Source: Certhia americana
Lineage: Eukaryota; Chordata; Aves; Passeriformes; Certhiidae
Length of the DNA stretch: 64,000 bases
Reading direction: 5' to 3'
Assembly: GCA_018697195.1 (NCBI GenBank)
Contig: CM031858.1
Span: 128,535,133 to 128,599,132, forward strand
Part shown: positions 50,952 to 61,890 of the stretch, in pieces
How positions within the stretch are numbered: position 1 is the first letter of the stretch
Layout of the letters: the number at the start of each line of letters is the position of its first letter
Translations under genes and position numbers: made by a program
The notes under the pieces: generated by a model
The model's input: only the letters and a program-made list of their open reading frames with translations
Told to the model about the DNA's origin: nothing
The model's database searches: none

Positions 50952-53489
50952 CTTTCCTTTCCTTGTCCTAGGTCACCAGATTCCTTTTCTAAATCTTCTG
51001 CTTGTCTTTCCTTATCCTTAGGGCACTCAAGCAGATTCCCTTTCTTCTCCCTCCCAGGTTACCCAGCAGATGAGAGTACTAGAGGTGGGATCCAGTACCC
51101 AGCCCTATGGACAGTACTGGCACTCCAGGGTTGGGATTAGAGGATAGGCCTAGATGGGTATTTCATCCCTGGCCAGCAGGTTGTCTGACACAGACAAAGA
51201 TTTTTGGTTGAGCTGTGACAGGGATTATGTATGCTAGAAATGATGGAGAGACTTCTGTATGCTGAAAAATTATACAAAGGTATAAGTGTATTTTATTGAT
51301 ATAAAAATTTATAATGCAGACATCACAGTGCAAATACTTAGTCATATATTTGTCTTGAAGTCTATGTAAAAGTAAAATGCAACTTTAGCTGGAATTCTTA
51401 CTATTGAATGCTACTTTGAGAATCTCAGAGATTGCAGTAACTGTCTCGTTACTCATTTTAGCAGTTTAAGGAGTATCTAGGGTTACTCTTGTCTTTTCAT
51501 TCATTATCATCACCTATGGGAAGATTACCTGGCAAAAACTCCAAATGTCTGTTTAACATGTGACACTCTCTTTCCTTGTTTTACAACAAGGTGAATGAGC
51601 TTGTTGTAAAACAGGTGATGAGCCATAGTTGGCAACTCCACAGTGTAGAAAGTAAATAAAGAACATGGTGAAAATAAAAGAACATAGTGAGAATGACAGC
51701 AGCTTCAAGAGGTTTAACAGAACCTGGATTATTAGCCAAGATTCTTTCCAGAACTCCACCAGCAAAATGTGATGAAATCTAGTGCTAACCCTATGAAACC
51801 TGATTGAGAGTGTCTGCTGAATGCATTAAGGAACAGTGATTATAAACTGGAAATCCCAAATGTCTAATTTTAAATACTTTTTCCTCCTGAAAAGCAGCAT
51901 GAAGAGCTGCAGCTGGGATTTTTGCTTATTGTTTCTGAGCATCTACAATGTGTTCAAGTCGCCTCTTGTTAAGCAAAGATGATGTCTCAGTCATATAACC
52001 AAGAAAACTGCTTAAAAATCCAGATTCAAGGGTTTTTATGAAATCTTACCAATCTAGCTTAAATTCTAAAATTTAAGAAAAATTGTGAGCAAAGCTCATA
52101 ATACATCTGCTGAAATTGATGAAAAGGTGCTAACAGACACATTTCTCAAAAGCAATCTTCACAGAAACGAAGGACATCTCCAGGTAACAGCCACAGTTTC
52201 TCTGTATCCCAGCATTAGTAAAACAACTTTGAGTGAGTGACCCTGAATCTATTTGCATTAACAGAAACCTAAGATATTTTTACAACTTCTGATTTTACAA
52301 ATAGAAAAGATAAATACATTGGTCTTTCTAAGCTCAAAAATATCAAATCCAGAAATAAGCTCTACCATTTTGTTTAACTGATAAATAACCCATTACAGAT
52401 TTTGTTAAGTGATTTTTTATACATTAGGTCCTGACTCTTGTCAGATTTGTATTGAAAAATTACTGGAAAAGTTTCACAGATGAGGAATTTGAGCTGCAGA
52501 TCTCCTGCTGCAAAAATCTGATAACATTGTTTCCAGCAAACATAAACAAACAACAGAAAAATCTCAGCTAGTTCCTTTACTGATATAAGTGAACTTTCAG
52601 AAAGTCTGTAGTACATGTACCATGCTGGGAGATTTTAGGAGCCTAATAGCATTTGCCATATTGAGCTTTATGTTCTGTGGAGGCTTCATTGCAAGGTCAT
52701 GTATATTCCATTCATGTAGACGAACTGCAAACCTTACTGCCAGTTAATTTTAGGGCACAAAGAAAATGCAACTGCTTTTCCTTCAGTATCTGGGCTCAGG
52801 TGATCCAGATTCACTGGTTATATAGCATGTAAATCAGAAAACTCTCAACAAAACCTTAGTGAAATAACAGAGCCATTTCAACAGTTTCATGTATAGCTGT
52901 AACCAGCCTATAATTCACTTTAATGCTCGGCAAGAAATTATCTTGTAGATAATAGAGGGGAATGAGATACACACTGATAGCTTCTTTGTTTGACCAATGT
53001 TTATATCATTTAGTAGTCTTTACTGCTGTCATGAAAACTGTCTGCCAAACACCTTATTGCTTTGCAATTGAAGAAATAAAATCAAGATTTTTGGAGAGTA
53101 ACAGAAGCAGCAGGGGTCCCACCCCAGCTTACTTTTGAATGAACAAGCAACCTTCCTGATGTTCATATGTTACTAAATACTGTGACACCACTGGGAGGAT
53201 GATACTAGAAAGGATGTCAAAATGCAGTACTTGAAATAGCCATGCATGCTTCCCGCCCCAGAAAAGAAGTATAAAAGAAAGTGGACACAACAGCTGGTTA
53301 ATTCTCTGTCCAAGTCAGCTGATGTCAGAGGTATGAAATTATTGACTTCAGTAATTTGACAATATTCAGTTGCATTGCAAAAGTACATCTTAATTCTGAA
53401 AGTTTCGATTTTGTCAGTGTGTAAGACAGACTGTGTTTAGTATAGAGCATCTTACAGCTATCATTGATTTCAATAGGAGGCTCAAGTTC
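50952..53489. other. Intergenic AT-rich DNA
   Basis: No gene, RNA or clear mobile element was recognised here. A short purine/pyrimidine-rich flank continues to about 51060 beyond the hexanucleotide array. Confidence 0.6.
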
Positions 53490-53790
53490 CTACAGAACAG
53501 ATTAATGAAGTCATAAATTTTAGTATCAGAAAGGGCCATTATGGTAATCCACTCAGACTGCTTTGAATTTTGAAAGTCAGTAAATGCTGCTTGCATGAAG
53601 TCTGTCACTTAGATCTGAGCTAACACATATCCATAGGAAGTATTTCAGTCTTGATTTAAAGACCCGTGTGACAGCAAACCCATCAGATCCTAGATAAAGT
53701 GCTTCACCGTTGGTTACCTCAGATTTCAGTTCTCTTTTCTTTTTCCTTTCAACTGCTAACCATTATGTTTCATTATGATCTTATCTGTTA
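53490..53790 (-). mobile_element. Ancient CR1-like LINE fragment
   Basis: The blocks 'tatcagaaagggccattatg', 'gtaatccactcagactgc' and 'cttgatttaaagacccgtgt' resemble, in order, the reverse-complemented 3' region of old amniote CR1 families. Divergence is heavy, so the boundaries are approximate. Confidence 0.5.
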
Positions 53791-55299
53791 AACCACCCTT
53801 TCTACTCAGGAACTAGACAAGCTGATCTTACATGCAGGAAGGCTCAAGCTAGGTGCTGTAAGACTACAAGAGAAGAAAACAAGAATTTGTGGAGGGGAAA
53901 ATGCTGCTGAGCTGGCAGATCAAAAGGCCCCTGAGGAATCAGGGATCCTGGTGCTGCCTGGCAGGGAGCAGGCAGGAATAGGGAGGCCCCTGGAGCAGGG
54001 CCAGGCACAGGCAGGGAGAGAAGGTGGCACACATGCCGCCCTGGCAGTTCCACCGAGACATTTTGACTGCAGGTCCCCATGATGGCAATTTCCCCAAATT
54101 CAGATTTTTTTTTTTCCTTTTATAAGAGGATTTCTGATCAGCCAGCAGCCTTTGGTCTCCACTCCCTAGGCCATACTCACACTTGGCAATACCACAGAGT
54201 GTCATTTTCTCAGGTCTCAGCTTCCTCCTGCTGCTCTGTTGATCCTCTCTAGCTCTGCTGCTGCTTCCCTTTGATAGGCTCAAAGCAGTCTCTATAACTT
54301 GTGATGTGGGTTTTTTCAAGCAGTAATTTGATTAGTTAGTTTATAATGCTGGGTCCCCTGTTTTCAGTATTTTCAAGGCCTTTGCTGTTATCCCACACTA
54401 AACTCCAGTTCATAACAGCCGTTTTGGCACAAAGCTCCAGTTCCCAGGAGAGGCTCTCACCACAGGCTGATAACAAGCACCGCAGGCCAGAACTGGGGCA
54501 CTGAGCCTGTGGCCTGCTGCTAACGATGGAAGTGCTCTTCTTAATAGCTTTCATTTATACCAGGTTTCATGGCAGCAGAGAAAACTCATTGTTAGCTGGC
54601 TGTGCAGCATGACCTGCTCAGCATTTATGGTACCGCTGTTCTTAAACATGTAATCCCTCATACTTAGCGTGCACTAAAATCTCCACTCCTGTGTAAATTT
54701 GAGTTAATTCATATGTTCCTCAAATGAGGCTAGCTTTAATCAACTCAGCACTGTCCATTTGGTGACTTGAGATATTTATTTGGTTGTTGGTATTTATTCT
54801 ATATTCTTTTGGGTTACTCCTAGATGTGGCAGAAGCCTGGACTAAACCCAGTGGTCACTGCAGAGACTTCACTGGATCCTGTAGTGACTACCCTTTGACT
54901 GGGGATGGCTCTGCTGGAAGGAAGGAACTTCAGCTACCTTTTTTATCTGAAAGATTTAAGGCTGTCGTCTCCTAAAACACAGGAGAGCTCAGCCTGCTTG
55001 AACGACAGAGTGTGTCATATGTCTGAACATCTAATTATAGTGTCTTGTATGGTAAAAAGAGGATTTTTTTTTTTTTTACTTTGCTGTGATTTCTAACATT
55101 CTGAAAGAAACTCCAGAAATGTAAAAGGTTATATGCTAAGGAAAATCTCCCATCTAACCATTCAGATGGCAATCTGGGAGTCCCACTTAGACCACTCCTG
55201 ATTTTAATGCTGAGACAGAAGCCTCTTTGCAGCAAGTAGATCCAGTGACCTGACAGATTTGACTCCCTGCATACCCCACACTAAGACCTAAGCTCCCCT
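53791..55299. other. Intergenic DNA with a moderately GC-rich block
   Basis: Sequence at about 53900-54560 is more GC-rich than its surroundings but shows no convincing exon, CpG island or known repeat. No gene is called. Confidence 0.5.
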
Positions 55300-55670
55300 T
55301 ATCAGCTTGACCCCAGGTTTCCCATAGCAGAGTCAAAAATGTCCTGCTCCTTTTAAGTAATTTAACTGTGGTGCACCAACTTACAGAGCTGTGTGCCTCT
55401 GGGGAAGGACCCCCAATGAAAAGATCACTGGGGTTTTATACCCTCACAGTCTCTGTGCACCCATGCTTCAAGCATCTCTTGATCCAATGGTGGGTTTTGG
55501 TCTGGGGTCTTCTCATTGTTCACTGGGTCCTGCAGAGTCTCTGAGTGACTGGCCATCCCTCCCTGGCTGGTGTTGCAGTTCCACTTGCCCTCTGTTAGGC
55601 AAAAAGTCAGTACTCCTTCATGGCTCCTTGTTTGTGGTTCCAGCCATCCAGGGCACAGTGAGCACGTCAC
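55300..55670 (-). repeat. 3' LTR of the ERV (approximate limits)
   Basis: It is related to the segment at about 59090-59430 in direct orientation. Shared plus-strand blocks include 'gtgcctctggg', 'aaggacc', 'cactgg', 'ttcacagtct/ctcacagtct', 'gtgggtttt', 'tggctggtgttgc' and 'ccagggcaca'. Divergence is substantial, implying an old insertion. Confidence 0.7.
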
Positions 55671-56289
55671 ATGCCAAGCAATCTGAACTGGGTGTATTGC
55701 TCAACAGACCTCCTGCTAATATACTGAAAGGAAAAAGGAAAAACTTTTGAAGCATTTAACCACTGTCTTTAGATACAGCATTATTACAAGTAACAAACAT
55801 AACAAAATTAAGGCTACCAAGATTACCATAGGGCAAAATACAAACTCATAGATTCCTGTGCAGAAATACTCAAATGATTACAAATACAAAATCACCAAGG
55901 AATCTCAGAAGTATTTTACTTATCAACTGATTGATCACCCACTCTTCATTTGATGTGGGAATAGTGTATCCAGTTTTCCTTACTTAAAATTTAAACAGCA
56001 AAACTTTAAAAGGCAAAATAAGGACATAGTAGGAAAGTATATGGCCCTCTCATTTTAGTGCTAACTTGGATTTTCTAGAGAATACCTTAATTAAAACTTC
56101 ACTTCCAGGCAGGAGATACCTGTATTTCAGATGGTATGTGCTGATACCTTTAAGCATACTCTGCTCTTACATGCTCTTTTTGCATCTACAAAATATACTA
56201 CGTCAACAGTACAGTTTGAAGGCTTACAAAGGTTGACTTCCTTCATCTATTGGGATGCTGAAAAAGCCAGCTGTTAAATTATTTATAAG
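55671..56289 (-). other. Unassigned interior of the ERV
   Basis: AT-rich sequence between the last recognisable reverse transcriptase residues and the 3' LTR. It is far too short for the rest of pol and env. I could not match it to retroviral proteins, so a large deletion or unrelated inserted DNA is likely. Confidence 0.4.
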
Positions 56290-57760
56290 AAAATAGCCAT
56301 CTTTAAGTGGTATTTGCAAAAGTATAGTCAAGGGGCCTGGCACTGCTGGGTGAGGGGTCACTGCATATTGGTTAATTGCCCACAAATCCTGCACAAGTAC
56401 TCAGGGTCTTCATTGCCACAATCCGCTAGTACAAGCAGGGATTGTGATGGTTTGTTTTCCCGATCTCAGAGTGCAAAAGACACACAGCAAAGGGGACTTT
56501 CAGTTTAATCACAGCAGTGCATTTTTATTCAGTGCCAACAACAATTATGCGACAGAGAAAGAGAGAGAGAGAGATAAAGAAAACAAAGTAAAGAGAGAGA
56601 GAAAGAGGGTTATAGCTACCAACGGAGAGATGATGTCCTTGAGGCCTTGGTTGTGTCTTCCTTCCATGCACAGATCTCAAAAAGTCTTCAATGGAAAAAC
56701 GATGTCCTTGAGGCCTTCTGCCCATAGACGTGTCATGCTTCTGTGGGGGATCTCAAAAGTCCTTTGCCAAAAGGACTTTATAGTCTTTTGCCAAAGCAAG
56801 TGGCATCTGGCCAAAGCAATAAGCTGAGCTGTACTGTGTGGAGAGCTGTTGTCCCAAGAAGCAGATGTAAATGTGCAGGACATACCATTATTCGCCAGTA
56901 CCTGCCTGGAGCAGTGTACCGTGGGATACAACAAGCACAGCAGTACCTGCCTGGAGCAGCATACTGTGGCAGTAACACAGTTACTGTGTTTGCAGGCACG
57001 CACACCTGCAAACAATCCCTTGGCAAGCATCTGCCTTGACCATCCAGAGCCCCTGTCCAAAGTGATGGAGTCCTTGGGGTATTAGTCTCTGTCCTTATGA
57101 CGGTCGTGAGGCAAATGAGGGAAACTTGGGACTGTCTCTTACATTCATCTAACCTATTCTGGTTTACAGGCAATATAGGAATGTTATATGCAGACACACA
57201 TGCTTTAAAATTCCTTTGTCTAAGTATTGGTCTATCTGGTTTTGGATACTTTTCCCAGCTTCCAGAGGAATAGGATACTGTCTCACAGAGGGTGGCACGT
57301 CTGCCTTGGTTTTAAGGCACATGGGCTGTGCTGAAACCAACAGTTCCCCACCGATAGTGGTCTTAGCTCAGAACTCTGATAATGCAGCTTTCAATATTTC
57401 CAGTACCTACTGTTCATTTTTTGAAGCTCTCAATGATCACACTCAGTGCCATTCTTAAATCCATTGCTTCTGGTGACACATATGATTCTACATCTAAGGC
57501 CTGTAGAAGGTCTCTCCCTAACAACCACCCTGAGGAATCTTTACTAACGCAAATCTTCCCTGCACACTCTTATTTCCTATCATTGCTAATACAGGTTTAC
57601 TTAAATTTTTCCCTGCTTCATGTATGAATACTTTGTCTGTTATTTACTCTCTTGGGGCAAAGTTTAAGAGGGATAATATGGCTCCAGTATCTACCAGAAA
57701 TTCAACAATGACACCCACTCCCCACATACTATACATCCCTGTTGATCTGGGTGTTCTCCA
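56290..57760 (-). pseudogene. ERV protease and reverse transcriptase remnant, split by an LTR
   Basis: On the minus strand the aspartic protease active site LVDTGA is visible, with its DTGA at 57691-57680, followed shortly by a stop. Reverse transcriptase begins with a QYPI block (57280-57269), followed by the DKGIL element that precedes the NTPILPV-type motif. Then comes the NIPILPV motif (57185-57165) in a shifted frame. After the inserted LTR (57143-56443) the sequence resumes with VQDLWAIN (56394-56371) and HPAVPGP (56353-56334). It fades before the catalytic YxDD box, which is absent. The pieces lie in correct order but in different frames, so no product is possible. Confidence 0.82.
56443..57143 (-). 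mobile_element. Solo LTR nested in the ERV pol region
   Basis: A roughly 701-bp LTR whose minus strand runs from TGTAAGAGACAG to ACCATCACA. It has a TATAAA box (56782-56777) and, about 250 nt downstream, an AATAAA signal (56529-56524). It interrupts reverse transcriptase between the NIPILPV and VQDL motifs, so it arrived after the host provirus. The two flanks do not show a clear target duplication. It contains internal tandem duplications: 45-bp period (56896 and 56941) upstream of the TATA box and 69-bp period (56632 and 56701) downstream. A GA-rich microsatellite lies at about 56554-56580. Confidence 0.8.
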
Positions 57761-57869
57761 CAAATTGTATATTTCTAATTGCATGGCTCCATCAAGTTCA
57801 GTAAAATTGCTGGCCTCTAGTCATCATGACAATCTATCCTTGCACAATTACTTCTCCACTTGGTCAGAA

Positions 57870-58620
57870 AGGCCATTCTCTTTGCCTATGTCCTAAATTT
57901 CCACAATAGTAACACTCTATTTCCACATTCCTTCTCTTTCTGCTTTCTGGTTTATGTCCACTAATTGTAATTGGTCTTCCTCTTTTTCATTTTCTTCCCT
58001 GGAGATTTCCTGTCACAGCAACGGCCATCAGATTTTCCACTTTCTCCAATTTCCCTTTTCTCCTCTACTTGTTCTGCCCTCTGTTTTTTTCTTTTGCCCA
58101 TCACACATGAATTCTGCAACACATGGATTTTCTGTAGTTTTACTCCCTGCCACCCTGGAATATGCTCCTTAAAATACTTTCAGCTGTCTGGTGCTGCCTG
58201 ACCTACAAAGGCAGCACCAGACAGCTGGTGCAAAAAAAAAAAAAAAATCAGTGCAAATCACTTGCACTGATTGCAAGTGTACCATTAAAGTTTTGTGAAG
58301 CCATTCCCCCATATTCTAGCAAAACCTGTTGGAGGCAGCCCCAAAAATCTCTAGGATTGTTGTCCATTCTCTGTCCACATTTCATTATTTAAGTCCAGTT
58401 AACCTTTCATTCCCCATGATAACATTGCTTTAGCCAGGTTTTGAATTCTTGTCTGACATGCAGGCTTGTCCTCCGTGGTATTATCATTCCAGTGTGGGTC
58501 ATTCACTGGCCAGGGGTTCCTGTTTCCTTCTGCTTGCTTTGCCAGTTCTGCTTTGCTATTTTTTTCCCTTTCACCTGGCCAGATCAGTTCTTTCAAAAGC
58601 ACCTGCATGTCCCCTCAGCT
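57870..58620 (-). pseudogene. ERV gag remnant (capsid to nucleocapsid)
   Basis: The minus strand at 58608-58399 reads a capsid-like segment (GEREKNSKAELAKQ, then NPWPVNDPHW) similar in layout to gammaretroviral capsid, ending at a stop. A charged Lys/Glu-rich region follows, then a nucleocapsid zinc knuckle at 57917-57873 (CYYCGNLGHRQREW). The knuckle fits CX2CX4HX4C except that the last cysteine is tryptophan. Two perfect hairpins and a run of 16 A bases (58181-58272) disrupt the middle. The protein is not intact. Confidence 0.75.
58181..58272. repeat. Two adjacent perfect hairpins separated by poly(A)
   Basis: Hairpin 1 has 19-bp perfect arms (58181-58199 and 58209-58227) with a 9-nt loop. 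A run of 16 A bases (58232-58247) follows. Hairpin 2 has 11-bp perfect arms (58246-58256 and 58262-58272) with a 5-nt loop. All lie inside the decayed gag. Confidence 0.93.
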
Positions 58621-59089
58621 TGGGTCCAGTACATATATTATAGCAGAGCACATTTCTTGTTAGCTTCCCTCAGCCTTGGCATCTCACTTCCCTAAAATGC
58701 CAAATCACTCGGTCTCCGCGGGTATTTGGTAAACACTTGGAGCAGCCTCACAGGAGGAAAGGTAGATGGTGTTGAAGGAGTATTTAAAGGACAGGGCGGT
58801 ACCGAGGCAGAAAGAACGCCAGGATTCCTGCTGTGGAGATTAATCCCCGCGATCCGGCAGGGCGGTGCCGGTGCAGGCAGAACGCCAGGGCTCCTGCTTT
58901 GGGGCTGAGCCCCTGCCACCGCCAGTGTCACCAGTGTCCCTCTGCTGACTTCTCATCCTTGCACAGCTGTTCCAAACATTACAATAATCCATGTGATCTG
59001 GGAATCCATTTTCCAGACACTGCTGCAGGAAAGTTAATTTGTGTAGATCAAAAAGTGCCTTGTGTTCTGTTCTGCCGAGCTACCACTAC
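58621..59089 (-). other. ERV leader region
   Basis: This lies between the 5' LTR and gag on the minus strand. It is GC-richer than the surroundings, with imperfect duplication of a 'gaacgccaggnntcctgct' element (plus strand near 58815 and 58880). I looked for a tRNA primer-binding site next to the LTR and could not identify one with confidence. Confidence 0.5.
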
Positions 59090-59430
59090 AGGTTACACCG
59101 CCCAATGCTCCTGGCACAGTGTTTGTTACTGCCTGCTCTTCCCACAACGCCAGAGTCCCAGACGCGCTGTTAACCTTTCAGTGCTTTAATCGTCTGGGTG
59201 CCTCTGGGAAAGGACCCTCCCAAATAAAGCTCACTGGAGTTTTATTCCTTCACAGTCTGTGCACCCGCACTCCACACAGCTCTTGGTCCAGGGGTGGGTT
59301 TTGCTCTGTTCATCAGGTCCCGCAGAGCCTGGCTGGTGTTGCCGGTCCCCAAAGGGCCCTTGCCCATTCACAGCTCGCTGCCTGGGTCCCCAGCCATTTT
59401 CCCCAGCCAGGGCACATCTGCAAAGGGTGT
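59090..59430 (-). repeat. 5' LTR of the ERV (approximate limits)
   Basis: Partner of the repeat at 55300-55670. On the minus strand it contains an AATAAA signal (in GAAGGAATAAAACTCC, 59251-59236). The partner LTR reads TATAAA at the equivalent place, a sign of divergence or of a different promoter role. The outer edge is uncertain. Confidence 0.7.
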
Positions 59431-61239
59431 TTTTCAAACAGCACAAACCAGTATTCTATTTTTAAAAATACAATATATTCAAGAATATACACTAAATGAA
59501 ATAATATTCGTATATAGCTACATGTGTGGACAAATATATGCCACAGACAAATCGATACAGACCACAAATATGTTAGTCAAACCCAATCCAAAATGGATTT
59601 CTCCCTGTTCTGGATTAGCAGAATATTTACAAGGCCACTCTAGTACTTTGCAGTGCTGCACTGTTTTCCTAGCTAAAAGGCAATTGTCCCCCTTCTCTTT
59701 TCTTAGCCGATGTATTGTTGGAACCCTGGACACAGAGAATTTCAGACATTCTGTTCTGACAAGGAATGATCCTCAAAGATACGCTACATTTGATCGGAGG
59801 CCATAAAAAAGGCTTCAAAAATTGAGTGATAACACTGAAACTATGAGTGTGTAGTTAAATAGAAATGTGTTATCTCACAGGGTGAAAGATTTAGAGCTTG
59901 GGGTTTTGGGATATAGTAATACATATGTAACAAGATAGAAAGTTTAGGGCATAGTCTTCTTCTTCATCTTCTTCACAAATTTGGGTGATTTTGTGTGCTT
60001 GGATGAAAAAAATCCACACTGTCGGAGAGGGGTGATTTGTTACTAAATTAAAAGAAAAAATAAATTAGTCGTCATCTCATAATTAGGTAGTTTCAGCTTA
60101 AAAGACCTTGAAAACATAACTCTGTATTCTATTTTTGCTCTGTTAACTTAGCATGTAGAAGCACTCGCAGTCAGCAAGGATGTAAAGTAGATAAGAGTCA
60201 ATAAATATCCAAATCTGAACAAGAATTCTGTCTCTTACGCTTTTAATCCTGACCCTGAGAAGAAAAACCTGGTAAAGCAAAGGGTTTACATCACAATGTA
60301 TGATCTCTTTTATTCTAACAAGGTGGAAATAGCAGGTGGAGGTAAAGCAAAATTTTATTTTCAGGTATTTATGTATGAATCTGAAAATCATTTACATTTC
60401 AACGTATATCTAAAGGGGATCTAAAAAAATAAGTCGTTCTATGCAGCAAGAGAGTTTGATATATCATATTATGATTCTGTTTTAGACTTTTGTCCTTTCT
60501 TGACACTTGACACTACTTCACAGAATCTCAGAATTGTCTTGGGAAAGATGTGTATGATGTCCAGCTGTTAACCCAGCACTGCCAAGTCCATCACCAAATC
60601 ATATGTCTAAGAAACATATTTACTGTTTTTTAAATATCTTCAGGGAGGTATTCTTGTAGACATTCTGTTCATAAAAATGTAAAATTAATAATAGCAGTGA
60701 CCTTAAGAGTTAAGGACAAATGCAGTTCCATTACCAGCTTTTGCTCGGTTTGAGTAATTTGAAGTGCCATTAAAATATTAACTTTTATAGGCTATATTTT
60801 GTCCGTATCACATGTATGTTCCACAGTGTTGGTCCCTGCACCAAACAGAAAAGCATCTCACTACGCAAAAATTTGTAGTTTTCACTTTGAGGTGCTGATT
60901 CGATCCCAAACACGAAATGTGGCTTTTTACTGTAACAAACATGTTTCACTTTCTGAGGAGCGATTTCACAAGGGTGAAGAGACACAAGCGCTGTAACACA
61001 GAAAACTGTGATCCTTTCTAGTGTTTTTGAGCTTCGTGAGAAAAACTGGCACACGCAGCACACTGTGTCTTTTACACAGAAATGAACAAGTTAAATATTT
61101 TTTTTTCCCCTTAGTATCATAAATTGCGTTAAGCCCCTAACCGATTCCCTTCTCACATCCCGGTCAAACAGGATGGATCTCTAATTGAACTAAACGCACG
61201 GCTTTTTCCTAGTGCACACTGGTCCACGGGTGCCTTTTA
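59431..61239. other. Intergenic DNA upstream of OTUD6B
   Basis: AT-rich DNA with one CR1 fragment at about 60520-60660, annotated separately. No gene was recognised. Confidence 0.6.
60520..60660 (-). mobile_element. CR1 LINE fragment
   Basis: The plus strand contains 'cacagaatctcagaattgtc' followed by 'cccagcactgccaagtcc', both recognisable in the reverse complement of avian CR1 3' ends. It is diverged and internally deleted. Confidence 0.7.
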
Positions 61240-61890
61240 CATTACGGCAGGAGCGGGTACCCGCAGATACGGGCGGACAGAAACGCTCACAGCCCCTGGA
61301 CAAACCAAGCGCTGCCTTTCCGCCCCCCAAGCCGAGCCCAGAGCCCCGGGGCCAGGCACGGAGGCCGGGCCGCTCCGGGCCCTCACACCGCGGCTGGGGC
61401 TGCGCCGGGCGGGGCGGCGCTGGCGGAAACGCGGCGAGCTCCCGCCTCCCGCCGGGGTTGGGGGTCAGCCGCGCCCGCCGGCTCCGGGCGCCCATGGAGG
61501 GCTCAGGGGATGAGGAGCCTGGGCCCGAGGGGCCGCTGCAGCAGCTGGTGAAGCGGCAGCGCAAGGAGAAGCGGGAGCTCCAGGGTGAGGGGCGCCATGC
61601 CCGGCGCAGGGCGGGCGGGGAGCAGGCTGGGGAGCGGCGGCGGGCACACGCGGAGCCGGCTGGGCTCGGCGTCTCCTCTCCGCCTGCCCTCGCAGGAAGC
61701 CCCGCTCGGCAGAGCGAGTAGCTCGGAGGGGCGGGAGGGGCGGCTGTGGAGAAGGAGGGAGCAGCCCTGGCCGTGCCCTCGCAGTACCGAGGCCGGCGGT
61801 AGAGGAATGGTGCTGCGGGCAGCGGCACAGTGGAGCCGGGAGCAGTGCCTGCCGGGGCCTTGGAGCCGGGCGATGCCCGGGAGCTGTGGC
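61240..61890 (+). promoter_or_regulatory. CpG island and promoter of OTUD6B
   Basis: A sharp rise in GC and CpG density surrounds the OTUD6B start codon. The transcription start should lie in about 61250-61490. No TATA box was identified. A 278-codon open frame on the opposite strand covers the island and is compositional. Confidence 0.8.
61494..61584 (+). CDS. OTUD6B: OTUD6B, first coding exon (partial gene)
   Basis: OTUD6B is an OTU-family cysteine deubiquitinase implicated in proteasome assembly and translation control; the catalytic OTU domain is C-terminal and outside this window. This 91-nt exon starts at the ATG in GCGCCCATGG and ends at donor CAGG|GTGAGG. It encodes 30 residues plus one base: MEGSGDEEPGPEGPLQQL, then VKRQRKEKRELQ. 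The RxRKEKxELQ segment matches the human N-terminal coiled coil (RRHRKEKKELQ, from memory), and the phase suits the alanine that follows. The acidic N terminus is diverged, as expected. Plus orientation, head-to-head with PIP4P2 about 19.4 kb away, agrees with human gene order. Confidence 0.9.

Larger units (their letters stand above)
55300..59430 (-). mobile_element. Decayed class I endogenous retrovirus with a nested LTR
   Basis: A provirus on the minus strand. Reading from high to low coordinates: 5' LTR (about 59430-59090), leader, gag remnant (about 58620-57870), protease remnant around 57691-57680, reverse transcriptase start (about 57310-57144), a second LTR inserted (57143-56443), reverse transcriptase continuation (56442-56290), about 600 bp of unassigned AT-rich DNA, and the 3' LTR (about 55670-55300). 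Gag and RT features suggest a gamma-like (class I) lineage. Most of pol and all of env are missing, and the rest is broken by stops and frameshifts. Outer limits are approximate because the LTRs are diverged. Confidence 0.8.

Noticed and set aside
50604..51140. 178-, 132- and 99-codon frames rich in Phe-Ser, Phe-Pro or Leu-Phe
   Set aside because: They are translations of the TTTTCC repeat array.
56778..57197. 139-codon minus-strand frame as a gene
   Set aside because: Only its first residues are reverse transcriptase; the rest reads through the inserted LTR, so it is a chimera of two elements.
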